From assembly GCA_963803155.1 (NCBI GenBank), contig CAWDMN010000059.1:186001-250000 (forward strand): a DNA stretch of 64,000 bases, written 5' to 3'. Shown here piece after piece: positions 41,827 through 53,203 of the stretch. This DNA comes from CAWDMN01 sp963803155 (lineage in GTDB: Bacteria; Acidobacteriota; Terriglobia; Versatilivoradales; Versatilivoraceae). The notes beneath the pieces were generated by a model. The model saw only the letters and a program-made list of their open reading frames with translations. It had not been told where the DNA came from and searched no databases. Position numbers and translations under genes: made by a program. Numbering within the stretch: the first letter of the stretch is position 1; every line of letters begins with the position of its first letter.

Positions 41827-44800
41827 TTAAAAAGAATACCGCAGCGCAAATTGCAATCCACGCTGATCAGACTTGCTCTGCACTTTGCCGAAATTAGCGG
41901 AGGTTGGCACGATGCTGGGTCCTCCCCAGTTGGGGTGATTGGGCCAATTGAAAGCCTCAAATCGAAGCTGGACGATGTGCTGCTCCCTGATGTGGAAATC
42001 CTTGAACAAACCCATATTGTGGTACTGTGCCCCGGGATTATACAGGATGTCGCGAACATTCATGGATTTGTTGAAGGCCCCTGTCGCCGGCCGCGCAAAG
42101 GCATCTTTTCCGTCCGGTGTCTTGATCTTGAACCAGTAATTATTGTCACTATTGTTTTCCGAGAATTTTCGATCGCCTCGGCTCAACACCAAGTTGGCGG
42201 GATCGGTATTGACCACCCAGAATTGGGCGCCGCTTCCAGGTCCTACTCCGGCAAAATCATCTGAGGTATATACCGAAAATGGATTACCCGTTTGCCACTG
42301 GGAAGTGAAACTGGCAGTCCATCCGCCTAGAACTTTGCTTTTGAGAGCCCGACTGCTGCGCCAAAATGGAAGTTCCCAGATGAGATTGGCCACCATCACA
42401 TGGCGCCGGTCATAATTGGCCGCCCCCCAAAGGTTGTCGGCATTGTAAGCATCAGGAATGAGATCCCGCTGGGCCGAACCATTATCGGAAGTCTTCGAAT
42501 ATGTGTAGGACATGCCATAACTCAATCCTTTGCTGAATCTGCGCGTCAAACCAACTTCCAGCCCATTGTAGCGGGAGTTGGCATCATTCGTAGTCATGCG
42601 GATATAGCTAAATCCTTTGAAGGGTCGCAAATAATCAGGATTAATCCCCTTATTGGCGGGATTGGTCAGAGTACCTTCCGGCAGTTGATTGATATTGCGC
42701 TCTCTTTGTCCTCTCAAGCCACGGCGCCCAACATAGGAAACTTCAAGAGAAGTATTCGAAGTCAGTTGTCTTTCAGCCGTCACATTCCAAACCCAGCTTT
42801 CCGGATTCCGGAAAACAGGGTCTTGGGTGGTAATGGGCAATGCATAGGCGCGATTTCCACCGCCACCGGGATAATCGGCCATCCCACTGCTGATGGAGGC
42901 CATGGGTTGCAGTGGCGGATTCCCACCCAGGAAAACCGAATCGCTCACTCCCAATCGTGTCATGAATCGCCCCACGCCCGATCGAATCACCGTCTTGCTG
43001 GTGACTGAGTAGGCCAAACCGACCCGAGGCTGGAAATCTCCCAGATGAATTTGAGAGTATTGCTTGGGGAAACCTCGGAACATAAAATCGTATTGACCCG
43101 TGTCGGAGATGGGAATACGCCCGTGAGCGCCATCGCTCCAACCATCTCCCGGAATTGTCAATCCGTTGTATTGAGATTTCAAATCCCCCGCCGTAATAAA
43201 ACCGGTTTTGGGATCCTGTTCCACCGCAATTCTCGGATCATAGCTGGAAGGATCGAACACCACCATGTTTCGCCAGAGGCTATAGTAAGGCTGGATAATG
43301 GTATGACGAATTCCATATTCGGCCCGCCACTTAGAGGAGACCTTCCAGGAGTCCTGCAGGAACCATTCAAACATGAGCCCACGATAGGGGGTGTAGGATC
43401 GAACGCCAATTTCAGCGTAGGAATTAAAAAGCCCCATGGCGGCATTTGCCACGGCCAGCCCGGTACTCAGCCCAGACTGGACATCCCGAAATTCGAACCG
43501 GCCGTTTTGATTGTTGGTTCCGCCCGGAATTCCGGTAATGTTAATTTGATCGAAATCATTCTCCCCCGTCTTTTCAAAAGAAAAGCCGGAATTTAAAGGT
43601 GTGATTCCGCCAAATTTTGGTCAACTGATCAGATACCACATAAATGGGGCCTTTCGAGCTGGAAGGATAAGGACCGCCATCCATCACGACGAAATTCGAA
43701 ATGTCAACCGTAGGGATACGGTTGGGAATTTCTTTTCGGTCCGGGTAAATGTACGGATAATTGATTCCATATTTTGTCCGGTCAAAATACCCTTGGGAAG
43801 TATCGACATAAACGTATGATTGATCCCGGCTGCCGGTGGCGAGGAACTCATTTATCAAACTGGGAGAAAGGGTCCACACCCAACTGAGCGAAGTGGTTTG
43901 GTTGGGTCGGTCAGCTCCTCCGGGAACACGGTTGGTTCCGCCTCGAAAAGGATTGTAATCAGTGTAATGATAAAGCTGGGCGCGCCAACGAATCGCGTGG
44001 CGAGGATTGGGGTAATAATCGATTGAGAAACTATCCTTCCTTTGATTCGTCCAGTTGGAACCCACCTCGAAGAGATTTGCAGATCCAGGTCCGGTATATC
44101 CGGGAGCAGGTTCTGGAAAAGCGCGCAAAATGGCGATCCCATTGGAGCTCAATCGATCCGCTGGAATGATATTTCCGGCAAATGGCTGTTTTGTCCGCGG
44201 ATCATTAATAATTTTAACTTTTCCAAAAAACCGATTGGAAGGCTCTAGCAATTCGCTAAAATCCCCATTGCGCATTTTTAATGATGGAACGGTCTGGATG
44301 TTCGTGAGGTCGCGGCGGTATCGAACCCATTCCATTCCATAAAACCAAAAAAGCTTGCTCCGGTTCTGATTGAAGGAGGAGGCCGGCAGAACAATGGGGC
44401 CGCCCAAGTTAAATCCAAATTGATTGTATCGGTAAGATTCCGGACTACACTGTGGTTCCTTTTTCCATTTCGGATCACTGCAAGGCCGGTCTAATCCCGT
44501 GTAAGATTTGTTCCGGCTCCAGGTATTGGCGTCAAAGATATTGTTGCGCCCATATTCATAAAAATTCCCGTGGAAATCCCTGGACCCGCTCTTGGTGACA
44601 ATTCTGATTTGGCCGCCTGATCCTCTTCCAAACTCGGCATTGTAGTTGGCTGTCAGAATTTGCACTTCCTGGACTGAATCTACATCCGCGACTCCAATGG
44701 TGGTGCTGTTCGACCGGGTTCGAATGGCAATGGCGCCATCAAAAGTCAGGAGATTATCTTGAACGCGAGATCCATTGATGTTTAAGCTCCCGGCGGTTAA

Positions 44801-45331
44801 ACCGAAACTAAATCCGCTCAAATTCGCGCCTGATACTCCAGGTTTCAACATAGCCAAAAACAATGGATTCCGGCCATTCAGTTGGAGCAACTGAAGCTGC
44901 TTCCCTTCCACTAATTTTCCCAAGGTTGCCGTTTCAGATTGAACTCCTGAAACAGGGGCATTCACGGAAATCGTCTCATTCAGGGAACCAACTTGAAGAA
45001 CAAGATCCTCTACAGCGGCAAGGTTAGGGTCCAATTTTTTATTATTGGCCTGGAATTTTTTAAATCCAGCCACGCTGGCGGAAAGAGAATATTTACCCGG
45101 AGGCAAATTAGTGATGACGTAATAACCCTGTTCGTTGGTGGCGGCAAAACGCTCAAAACCGCGCTCTTCATTTCTGGCTGTTACCTTAACGCCGACAATG
45201 GCTCCGCCGGATGAGTCTCTCACAAATCCGGAGATCTGCGTATTGTCCGTCTGTCCAAAGACCGAAGCCACAAAGTAGAGAGATCCGGCCAATAATATGC
45301 GAACATGAGATAAGCGAATCTTAACGCTCAT
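41827..45331 (-). pseudogene. TonB-dependent receptor split by a one-base frameshift
   Basis: Two frames (45331-43574, 585 residues; 43452-41827, 541 residues, open further upstream to about 43600) form one receptor of about 1165 residues. The N-terminus has a signal peptide, a carboxypeptidase-regulatory domain (ISGFVRDSSGGAIVGVKV), a plug, and a barrel ending in ALRYSF. The break is near 43586-43589. After KFRLFF-stop the other frame continues SGFSFEKTGENDFDQINI without a gap, so one extra C in the minus-strand run explains it. This may be a real pseudogene or a sequencing error. Such Acidobacteriota receptors take up large carbohydrates. Confidence 0.88.
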
Positions 45332-45562
45332 GGTGCGGCTGCCTCCGGGGCATTAACTCTTATATATAAGGGTAAATCGAAGAAAATAAAGCGAGAAAGA
45401 GACAAAAGAATATGGCCTCACCTGCGCGAAGTCAACAGAAAAGAATACGCAACGGACCAACCTCTCTAGATCGCATAAAGCCGGAAACACGCAGCAGCAG
45501 TGAGGGATCGGGGAGGGGGAAGGCGCAAGAAGCAGGAAGGCACAAACTAGAACATAAAAAGA

Positions 45563-46492
45563 TTATCGCATGGAATAATGCACTTCAACTTTTAGCCTCA
45601 TGGAGACTGGAGATCCGTCAAGCCGGGCGGGTGAAAATTTCCATTGTTGCAGGCCCTTAATAGCAACATCGTCAAGCCCCAGACCAATCGGCCGGATGAT
45701 TCTCTCCACCTGCGCATCCCCCCCCTTGTCGACAATTATCGCAAATATGACGGTCCCCTGCCATTTTGCCATTCGGGCCGGCTCAGTGTATATGGGCTCT
45801 GCCCGCGAAATCACCTCTGGAGACACGAGCCTAGATCCTAAGTGCGTGGAGTCCCCATAATTGAGATCATAAATAATATCGCCACTTTCGGGAGTGCAAG
45901 GAATGGGGTGGATTTGAACCGATGTTTCATCAACCAGCCAGGATTTCCAATAAGGCGGGACCATGTCGATTAATTCCTTTTTCTCCGATGAAAAAACAGT
46001 TTGAAAGATGCGCCTGGCGGAATCCGCACTGATATTAGGTCCGGGATATTCGATTTCAATCCGGACTTCGTTTCTTGCCTTTAAGTCTTTTAGGTCTTTC
46101 TTGCTTTTATCGAGTTGTCCAAGCTGTTTGACAGCCATGGAATAAGGGATCATTTTTTTATGGAATGCACTGTAGACATATGGAACCCGCTCGCCATCCA
46201 GCACGACGCGGTCACTGAGGAATAGGAACTTGTTCAATCTCACAATGCCGCATACAGTCCAGGAAGAAGGCCCTTCTTGATCGGAGGGATTGCGCAACCG
46301 TCCATCCGCGGCAAAAACAAGATGCTGGTCACAAAAGAAATTTCTCAGGATGAGCTCTTTGCCCCGGTAGGCGGTCTTAAGTTGGTTTTCCATCTTGGGG
46401 CGCGCGAAATGTCGATCTTGAGCAAAGAGAGCAGACCCAGAAATGCACACCAATAGAATAAATCCGCGAAAAAACCGGAGCTTGCGTGACAT
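45563..46492 (-). CDS. Secreted TonB C-terminal domain protein
   Basis: 309 residues from ATG 46492 (GGAAGG six bases upstream); the frame is open further up. Signal peptide: FFRGFILLVCISGSALFAQ. The last 80 residues (EPARMAKWQGTVIFAIIVDKGGDAQVERIIRP) are the TonB C-terminal fold, preceded by a basic region. It lies beside the TonB receptor and may energise or couple to it, but there is no clear long proline linker of classical TonB. Confidence 0.72.
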   Translation of the reverse strand: MSRKLRFFRGFILLVCISGSALFAQDRHFARPKMENQLKTAYRGKELILRNFFCDQHLVFAADGRLRNPSDQEGPSSWTVCGIVRLNKFLFLSDRVVLDGERVPYVYSAFHKKMIPYSMAVKQLGQLDKSKKDLKDLKARNEVRIEIEYPGPNISADSARRIFQTVFSSEKKELIDMVPPYWKSWLVDETSVQIHPIPCTPESGDIIYDLNYGDSTHLGSRLVSPEVISRAEPIYTEPARMAKWQGTVIFAIIVDKGGDAQVERIIRPIGLGLDDVAIKGLQQWKFSPARLDGSPVSMRLKVEVHYSMR

Positions 46493-46564
46493 AGAACCTT
46501 CCACAGTGAGACCACCAATACCCAGGAATAATGACGAAAAGAAAAAGCACTGAAGCGAATTCAA

Positions 46565-47349
46565 AACAGTTTCAATTTGCGCCTGGATATTGGAATGAAG
46601 ATGAATTATCCATGCAAAATATTATCCATGTCAAAATATTCTCCGAAGATTCTCGGCGTGCGGTGAATGGGAAAATTGGTCTTGAGCCAAAGAGGAATTC
46701 TCTTTTGTATTGCCTCCCCGGCATTAGACGAATAATTCGGTGTGGCATTTCATTGCTGAACAGAATCTCAAAATCAGGCTGAGGCTGGGGATTGAGTTCG
46801 ACGAAAATTCTGCCCTACAAAAATCTTTTATTCGACCAGATTGAGAGCCATCCTTGTGATCAAATCAACCTTATCTTGGCATGAAATGGCACAACCAATA
46901 GGTGGAATAGAGCAGGAGACCACACGGGGAAACCGCCATCTAAAAACCAAAAAGCTAGACAAGATCAAGCGGATGCAAAATCGATTCGCCCCTATTGCTA
47001 GCCGGATAGACCGACTTCTCTTGGCCGGCAATTGATGTTGCTCATTGTGAATATTCTTTCCAGTCGATGCGGATCTTGTCAATTGATCTCTGAGAATCCT
47101 TATCCCTGGCCAGTTTCAGAGCGACGACAGCTTTCTTTCATTTTTTCCTCTTCCTCACGGCCCTAAAATTTTGAAAGATGAGCAAATCAATCCGATTAGA
47201 AATTGATTGCTCCTGATGAAGAAAATTTTCTATAATCCCTCCCAAGTTTCAAACTGATCGTCAAAATTTTCAATTACGCAAGGCGAAGATTTCGCAAAAG
47301 ACTATTCAAGGGCCAATGCATCAATGCGCCCTTGGGAAAGGTGACAAGA
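46565..47349. other. Noncoding gap
   Basis: About 780 bp between divergent genes. It is AT-rich and lacks a supported gene. Promoters for both directions are expected here, but no good pair is obvious. Confidence 0.5.
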
Positions 47350-49326
47350 ATGGGTTCCAGTTGGGCGAAGAGTGGAGCAGTTTTTGTATTTTTGCTGGCG
47401 TGCCTCCAATTCCTCCCGCACGCAACGGAGTGGAGGCCGGTTGAACCAGCCCTATTATCCATGAAGGAACCGGTTGTAGAGAAAGGCGCGGATGTGGAAG
47501 GTATATTTTGGGACGTGCGTGTCGCAGATGCCCGGCAGGGCGAGGAAATCCAGACGCAAGTCCGGCATTATATCCGGCTGAAGGTTTTTACCGAGCGGGG
47601 CAAGGAATATCTCAATCGGATTGACCTGCCCTATTTCAACAAAATTTCGCTTTATGATGTCGAGGGTCGAACCATTCGGCTGGATGGAACCATTGTGCCG
47701 CTAAAGAAGGAGTCCATTTTTGAGAGGACCATTGCCTCGGCCAGCGGCCTGAAAATGCGGGCGAAAAGTTTTGCCATGCCCGCCATTGAACCAGGCGTAG
47801 TGGCGGAATATCAATGGAAAGAGAGCTACCCGGCCCGGCTCTCCACCGAATTTAATTTACAGTATACATATCCAATGCAAGAGGTCTTTTACCACATCAA
47901 ACCGTATTCCTCGGATTGGATGCCCTATCGGATGCAGGTGGCCACCTTCAATTGCCAGAGACCTCCCTTCATTGAGGAGCCCAATGGCTTTCATGGGCTG
48001 AGGTTGACCAATATGCCCGCCTTCCGCGAAGAGCCTCAAATGCCTCCGGAAAAATCGGTGAGATCTTGGATGGTGATTTTGTATAGGGAAGAGCGGAAAA
48101 ACGAGCCAGCACAATTTTGGAGGGAGTACGGAAAGAAGAAATTTGGAGAAAGCAAAAATCTGCTCAAAGTCAATGACGAAGTCAAACGAGCCGCGGTTCA
48201 GACTCTCGCGGGAGCCACATCTCCGGAACAGATCATTGAACGGCTTTATAGTTTTGTGAAGGTCAAGGTCAAGAACATTTACGATGATGCTTCCGGCCTC
48301 AGCAGTTCACAAGTGGCCCATGCGAAGGAGAACCGCAATCCGGCCGATACTCTCAAGAGAGGAATGGGGACATCTCAAGACATCCTCAATCTGTTCGGGG
48401 CAATGGCCTTGGCCTCTGGCTTGGATGCCCGTGTAGCGCGGGTGGGCGATCGAGGCGATTATTTCTTCTCGCCCAAATTGGTCGATGACTATTTTTTGCG
48501 GTCAGATGACATTGCCATCAAGGTGAATGACACGTGGCGTATTTTCGATCCATCAGCCCGTTATCTGCCCGTGGGGATGTTGAGTTGGCGCGAGGAGTGG
48601 AACCAGATTCTCGTTCCGGACCCGAAAGAGCCCGTCTTTATTAAGACGCCGCTATCGGGTCCTGAAAAATCTAGAGTTGCGCGCAAAGCCATCCTTCAGC
48701 TTTCAGAAGATGGAAGCCTGGAAGGAGACGTTGTGATGGAATACACCGGACACCTGGGAGCGCAGAAAAAGGAGTATAACGACGACGATTCTTCCACTCA
48801 GCGGGAAGAGACCTTGAAGGATATGTTCAAAAACCAGATGAGTACCGCCGAACTAACCAACATCAAGATTGAAAACGTCACCGACCCGGAAACCCCTTTC
48901 CGTTACAGCTTTCACATCCGTGTGGTTGGTTATGCGCAACGGACGGGCAAGCGCCTCTTCTTGCAGCCGGCATTTTTCCAGAGGGGAGAAAATCCACGCT
49001 TTACGAGCAGCCAGCGCAAATTCGACGTCTATTTTCATTTTCCCTGGTCGGAGGAGGACGAGGTGCGCATTGCCTTGCCCGCCGGTTTTACCTTGGAGAA
49101 TCCGGAGGGCCCCGCCCCAACCAAGGCGGGGGGGATTGCCGAACATGAGATAAATTACCGGCTGTCCAAGGATGGCAGGACGCTCATCTGCCTGCGTCAT
49201 TTTTTCTTTGGAGCCGACGAAGCCATTCTTTTTCCGGCCGCCAAATATCCTTTGGTCAAACAGCTTTTTGACCTATCTCACGAGACCGATACCCACACAC
49301 TGACTTTGAAGCAAGGAGCGAAATAG
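47350..49326 (+). CDS. DUF3857-transglutaminase-like protein, catalytically altered
   Basis: 658 residues from ATG 47350 (GGGAAAGG upstream). It has a signal-anchor sequence (SGAVFVFLLACLQFLP), a DUF3857 domain in the first 250 residues, a transglutaminase-like domain at about 270-420, and a C-terminal beta domain. In the transglutaminase part the expected Cys is Ser (GMGTSQDIL) and the expected His position is altered, while FDPS remains. So it is probably a non-catalytic surface-protein paralogue of the next gene. Function unknown; the family is exported and often beside peptidases or glycan genes. Confidence 0.78.
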   Translation: MGSSWAKSGAVFVFLLACLQFLPHATEWRPVEPALLSMKEPVVEKGADVEGIFWDVRVADARQGEEIQTQVRHYIRLKVFTERGKEYLNRIDLPYFNKISLYDVEGRTIRLDGTIVPLKKESIFERTIASASGLKMRAKSFAMPAIEPGVVAEYQWKESYPARLSTEFNLQYTYPMQEVFYHIKPYSSDWMPYRMQVATFNCQRPPFIEEPNGFHGLRLTNMPAFREEPQMPPEKSVRSWMVILYREERKNEPAQFWREYGKKKFGESKNLLKVNDEVKRAAVQTLAGATSPEQIIERLYSFVKVKVKNIYDDASGLSSSQVAHAKENRNPADTLKRGMGTSQDILNLFGAMALASGLDARVARVGDRGDYFFSPKLVDDYFLRSDDIAIKVNDTWRIFDPSARYLPVGMLSWREEWNQILVPDPKEPVFIKTPLSGPEKSRVARKAILQLSEDGSLEGDVVMEYTGHLGAQKKEYNDDDSSTQREETLKDMFKNQMSTAELTNIKIENVTDPETPFRYSFHIRVVGYAQRTGKRLFLQPAFFQRGENPRFTSSQRKFDVYFHFPWSEEDEVRIALPAGFTLENPEGPAPTKAGGIAEHEINYRLSKDGRTLICLRHFFFGADEAILFPAAKYPLVKQLFDLSHETDTHTLTLKQGAK

Positions 49327-49579
49327 AGCCCATTCATAATGAGAGCTTTGGCGAGTAATCCGAAAACGGATGAAAGCGACCAATCTTGTCAGGTGGTCCG
49401 CCGGGGGCAGATCTGCGATTCTGCCAGATATCGGCGCAGTTCCTTCGGTATTTCACGTCAAAACCCTGTTGCGAAGGTCATTCTTCGCAAATCAAAATCA
49501 TGACTTTATAAAAAGAGTTGAAATAGGGAGAGCACTGTCCTATCCCATGGATTTCATTTTAATCAGGGAGGGCGCATTC

Positions 49580-51541
49580 ATGTTTCGGAATATTGGTTTG
49601 GCACTTAATCTAATCTTGCTGTGCGCATGGTTCATCCGGGCCGAGGATGCTCCGGCTTGGTTGCGCCAGGCCACAGGTGACTTGCCAAAGTTTGATGGCA
49701 AGGCGAAATATGCGGTCTTGCACGATGAGTCGCGTCTGGTTGTGGATGAGCAGGGACGCATCGTTCGCACCAGCACTTATGCCATCAAAGTGCTCGTAAA
49801 GGAAGGGCGGGAAAATGCCGTAGCTGAGGCCTATTACAGCGCCGGGAGCGATAAAATCCGGGAATTTCGCGCCTGGCTCCTGCTTCCGTCCGGGGAAGTC
49901 AAGAAGTATGAGAAGAAGGAAACCATCGATTTGGCCCAGGTCAACAACGATGTATACAACGAAGCGCGAAAAAAGATCATTACCGCACGGGATGACGCGG
50001 ATGTCGGCGCGGTGTTTGGCTTTGAGACCGTTCAGGAGAGCCGATTGCTGACTGCCCAGGACCAATGGTTCTTCCAGGGATACGAACCGGTGGTGAAGTC
50101 GCGCCTGACCGTGCAGCTTCCCGCCGGTTGGACGGCCCAGGGCGTAACCTATAATCATGCGCCGGTGCAGCCCGCAATCAATGGCTCTTCTTATACCTGG
50201 GAATTGGGCCCGCTCTCCCGGATTGAACCGGAACCGATGAGTCCTTCCGCAATGAACGTGGTTCCAAGGCTCAACGTCAGTTTCTTTCCTCCATCTGGGG
50301 CCGGAGCAGGCGCGGCCCGAACTTTTCAGGATTGGGGCGCTGTTTCTTCGTTCGTCTCGGAACTCAACGATCCGCAGACGACGCTGAATGAGGCCATGAT
50401 CCAGAAAGCCCGGGAGTTGACCGCGGCAGCTACGACCGAGATCGAGAAAATCCGCGCCATCGCCCGTTTTGTGCAGGAGATCAATTATGTTTCCATCCAA
50501 ATTAATGTGGGCCGGGGCGGCGGTTATCGACCCCACGCCGCGTCCGACGTTTTTGCCAAGCATTATGGCGACTGCAAGGACAAAGCTAATCTGATGCGAG
50601 CTTTGCTCAAAGCCGTGGATATTACGGCTTATCCATTGGTAATCTTCGCGGGGGACCGCAATTTTGTCCAGGAGAACTGGCCTTCGCCCCGGCAATTCAA
50701 CCATTGCATTGTTGCCATCCAAGTCAAACCCGAGACACAGGCGCCGGCAATCGTTCAGCACGAAAAGTTGGGGGGTTTGCTAATCTTCGATCCGACCGAT
50801 GAACATACCGTGGTAGGAGATCTTCCGGAAACCGAACAAGGGAGTTGGGCACTGCTGGCTGCCGGGGCGGCGGGCGGCCTGATCCGGGTTCCGGAGCTCT
50901 CTTCCGAGGACAACAAAATAACACGCCGCTTGTCAATAGAACTGTTGCCTAATGGTTCGATCCAGGGCCGCATTGTGGAGGATTCCACCGGACAAGCGGG
51001 AAGAATGGAACGCAGTTCATGGCGCGACTTGACTCCGGATGGATACAACCGAATGATTGAGCGGTGGGTTTCGTTTACTGTCAATGGTGCCAAAGTCACG
51101 CAGATCCAGCCGCGCGACGACCGGGATCGCGGAAAGTTCCATTTGGAGGTAGGAGTCTCAGCGGAGCGCTATGGCAAATTGATGCAGGGGAGGTTGATGT
51201 CGTTTGTCCCCGCCATTGTCTCCCGGCGCGAGGCGGTGGCGCTAACCAAGGCGGAACGCCACCTGCCGATTGTCATCAATGGAAATGCGTTTGCGGAGTC
51301 GGCCGAAGTGATTCTTCCGGAGGGATTCATTGTGGATGAGCTTCCCGATCCGGTCAAGCTCGAGACCTCATTCGGCCAATATACCGCCAGTTACAGTGTG
51401 GAAGGGAATAAATTGCGCTACCAGCGAGCCATGACCGTTCACAACGCCATCCTGCCTCGCGAGCAGTACAGTGTGGCTCGCAACTTCTACGATACCATAT
51501 TGGGGTCAGAGCAGGCGCCAGTGGTATTGATCAAGAAATAA
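49580..51541 (+). CDS. DUF3857-transglutaminase protein with intact catalytic residues
   Basis: 653 residues from ATG 49580 (GGGAGGG upstream); the frame is open to 49370 but that part lacks a signal. Signal peptide IGLALNLILLCAWFIRA. DUF3857 is at 30-270, transglutaminase at about 290-440 with HYGDCKDKA, FNHCIVAI and FDPTDEH as the C-H-D triad, and a DUF3858-like tail follows. It lies 250 bp downstream of its paralogue. It may cross-link or process surface peptides. Confidence 0.82.
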   Translation: MFRNIGLALNLILLCAWFIRAEDAPAWLRQATGDLPKFDGKAKYAVLHDESRLVVDEQGRIVRTSTYAIKVLVKEGRENAVAEAYYSAGSDKIREFRAWLLLPSGEVKKYEKKETIDLAQVNNDVYNEARKKIITARDDADVGAVFGFETVQESRLLTAQDQWFFQGYEPVVKSRLTVQLPAGWTAQGVTYNHAPVQPAINGSSYTWELGPLSRIEPEPMSPSAMNVVPRLNVSFFPPSGAGAGAARTFQDWGAVSSFVSELNDPQTTLNEAMIQKARELTAAATTEIEKIRAIARFVQEINYVSIQINVGRGGGYRPHAASDVFAKHYGDCKDKANLMRALLKAVDITAYPLVIFAGDRNFVQENWPSPRQFNHCIVAIQVKPETQAPAIVQHEKLGGLLIFDPTDEHTVVGDLPETEQGSWALLAAGAAGGLIRVPELSSEDNKITRRLSIELLPNGSIQGRIVEDSTGQAGRMERSSWRDLTPDGYNRMIERWVSFTVNGAKVTQIQPRDDRDRGKFHLEVGVSAERYGKLMQGRLMSFVPAIVSRREAVALTKAERHLPIVINGNAFAESAEVILPEGFIVDELPDPVKLETSFGQYTASYSVEGNKLRYQRAMTVHNAILPREQYSVARNFYDTILGSEQAPVVLIKK

Positions 51542-51550
51542 GCTGCTGTT

Positions 51551-51635
51551 GGTCGCGAAGCGACCCATGAGGGTAGCCGGACGTTTTAACGTCCGGAGTA
51601 GGTATCCTAACAAACATCTGCGTCGCGCAGCGACG
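51551..51635. repeat. REP hairpins upstream of the RAYT remnant
   Basis: Three hairpins: GGTCGC-GAA-GCGACC (51551-51565), CCGGACGTT-TT-AACGTCCGG (51577-51596) and CGTCGC-GCA-GCGACG (51621-51635). The first and third recur, inverted, on the other side of the transposase. Confidence 0.85.
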
Positions 51636-51650
51636 CTTGGAGCTTTGGCC

Positions 51651-52102
51651 ATGGCCGATACCTTCACGAGTCTCCATTACCATTTGTTTTTAGCACCAAA
51701 CGGCGCGAGCACCTGATTTCTCAAACCCTGGAACAGCGCATTTGGCCTTACATGGGTGGCATTGCCCGCGAAAACGGCATGAAGCCTTTGTGTGTAGGCG
51801 GCATCGAAGATCATATTCATTTGCTTCTGGGCATTCCCGCCAACCTGGCGGTTAGCAAGGCAATTCAATTGATTAAGGGAGGATCTTCCAGATGGATCCA
51901 TGAGAACTTCCCGGAACTACGCCGGTTTGCCTGGCAGGATGGTTATGGGGGATTCACGATCGGCAAATCACAAATTCAGGATACAATCTCCTATATTGAA
52001 AACCAGCGGGAACATCATCGTACTGGAACTTTTCAGGAGGAATACCTGGCATTCCTTAAAAAGCATGATATTGAATATGTTAAAAAGTATGTATTCGATT
52101 AA
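51651..52102 (+). pseudogene. REP-associated tyrosine transposase (Y1/RAYT), frameshifted
   Basis: The start ATG 51651 (MADTFTSLHYHL) and the main frame from about 51690 (STKRREHLISQ onward) join with one lost base near 51685. The main frame has HIHLLLG (the HUH metal site) and QDGYGGFTIG with the catalytic Tyr. Length would be about 150 residues, normal for RAYT. The enzyme mobilises REP hairpins in cis. It is inactive here unless the frameshift is a sequencing error. Confidence 0.85.
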
Positions 52103-52147
52103 AGGTTTTTTGCAATACCACCTTTGAACGGCCATGGCCGATTCAGA

Positions 52148-52251
52148 CGTCGCTGCGCGACGAAGGAAATTGGACAGGATTCGTGGCCGTGGATTAAAAT
52201 CGACCGTGGATTAAAATCCACAGCTACCATCACCGGGGTCGCTTTGCGACC
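52148..52251. repeat. REP hairpins downstream of the RAYT remnant
   Basis: CGTCGC-TGC-GCGACG (52148-52162) is the exact reverse complement of the upstream 51621 hairpin. GTGGATT-AA-AATCCAC is at 52206. GGTCGC-TTT-GCGACC (52237-52251) matches the outer upstream hairpin. Confidence 0.85.
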
Positions 52252-52359
52252 AAGACCAGGCTTGAGGGCGTTTTAAAAATCGCATTAAACTGCAAAAATA
52301 GTCTGCTGGAAAAGAATGGGATAAGGCTTGAGCCTTACTATCGGCGTGGAGGCTCTATC

Positions 52360-53076
52360 ATGTGGAAATGTTTTTCTTCCAAGAACCAAGTCTGGGTTAT
52401 CAGCTTACTTCTTTTCGAGGGGATGGGATCGATTTTTCTCGCCAAGGATTTCTGGCAAGAAAAGCCTTTCAGCCAGTGGAGCGAAAGTGAAGCAATGATG
52501 CTGCTGTCAAATTCTCCCTGGGCGAAAATCCAGCCCATCAAGGGAGATTATGGGGGGGCGTTTATTCCTCGTCAGATTGACGCCTCTTCCGCGGCTAGCA
52601 GTCCCACAATTAATCCAGCCCAAGGGTACGATGAAAACTCGACTGTTCTTTATATCCGCTGGCATTCCTCCTTGAAGGTCCGGCAGGCCATTGGGCGGTT
52701 GGGATGGCTGCGAAAGGCTTATACCGAGGATATGCTGCGTCAGTTCATTGATCAGGAGATGCCCGATATAGTCATTTCCATTGCTGGTTCGAAGCTGGAG
52801 CCATTTGAGAAGCTGACCTTTGAGGAGGCACGGCCAAAGACTTTGTTGCTTTCTAAAAAGGATAAAAACAAGAAGGTATCCCTGAAACTATTTGTGCGCC
52901 CCAAAGAAACCCAAGATGGCTCCGCGCTCTTTCTTTTTCCCCGTCAACTCGAGAGCAATCCTTCCGTTGATCCAGCTGATGAGGAGATTTATTTTGTCAC
53001 GCAGGTAGGGAAAACGAAGATTCGGGTTGTTTTCAAATTGGCGGCCATGATGGTTGCCGGGAAATTGGACATATAA
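52360..53076 (+). CDS. Secreted GWxTD-like protein of unknown function
   Basis: 238 residues with a hydrophobic N-terminus (VWVISLLLFEGMGSIFLA). The block KPFSQWSESEAMMLLSNSPW resembles the GWxTD-type helical domain frequent in Acidobacteriota. The C-terminal part is beta-rich. Probably periplasmic; no enzyme residues recognised. Confidence 0.6.
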   Translation: MWKCFSSKNQVWVISLLLFEGMGSIFLAKDFWQEKPFSQWSESEAMMLLSNSPWAKIQPIKGDYGGAFIPRQIDASSAASSPTINPAQGYDENSTVLYIRWHSSLKVRQAIGRLGWLRKAYTEDMLRQFIDQEMPDIVISIAGSKLEPFEKLTFEEARPKTLLLSKKDKNKKVSLKLFVRPKETQDGSALFLFPRQLESNPSVDPADEEIYFVTQVGKTKIRVVFKLAAMMVAGKLDI

Positions 53077-53203
53077 AGAGACTTTGTCCTAACTATTTGG
53101 GAAATCGCTGCAAAGAGAACGGAAGACCAAACTCAAAATCGCTGACTTTAGCAGTAATAGACCCTCAGGGAATGATGCTGGGCGTTGGAGGAAGGAGGAA
53201 ATC

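Noticed and set aside
49610..50761. 383-residue minus frame opposite the second DUF3857 gene
   Set aside because: Antisense shadow; the plus frame has signal peptide and catalytic motif.
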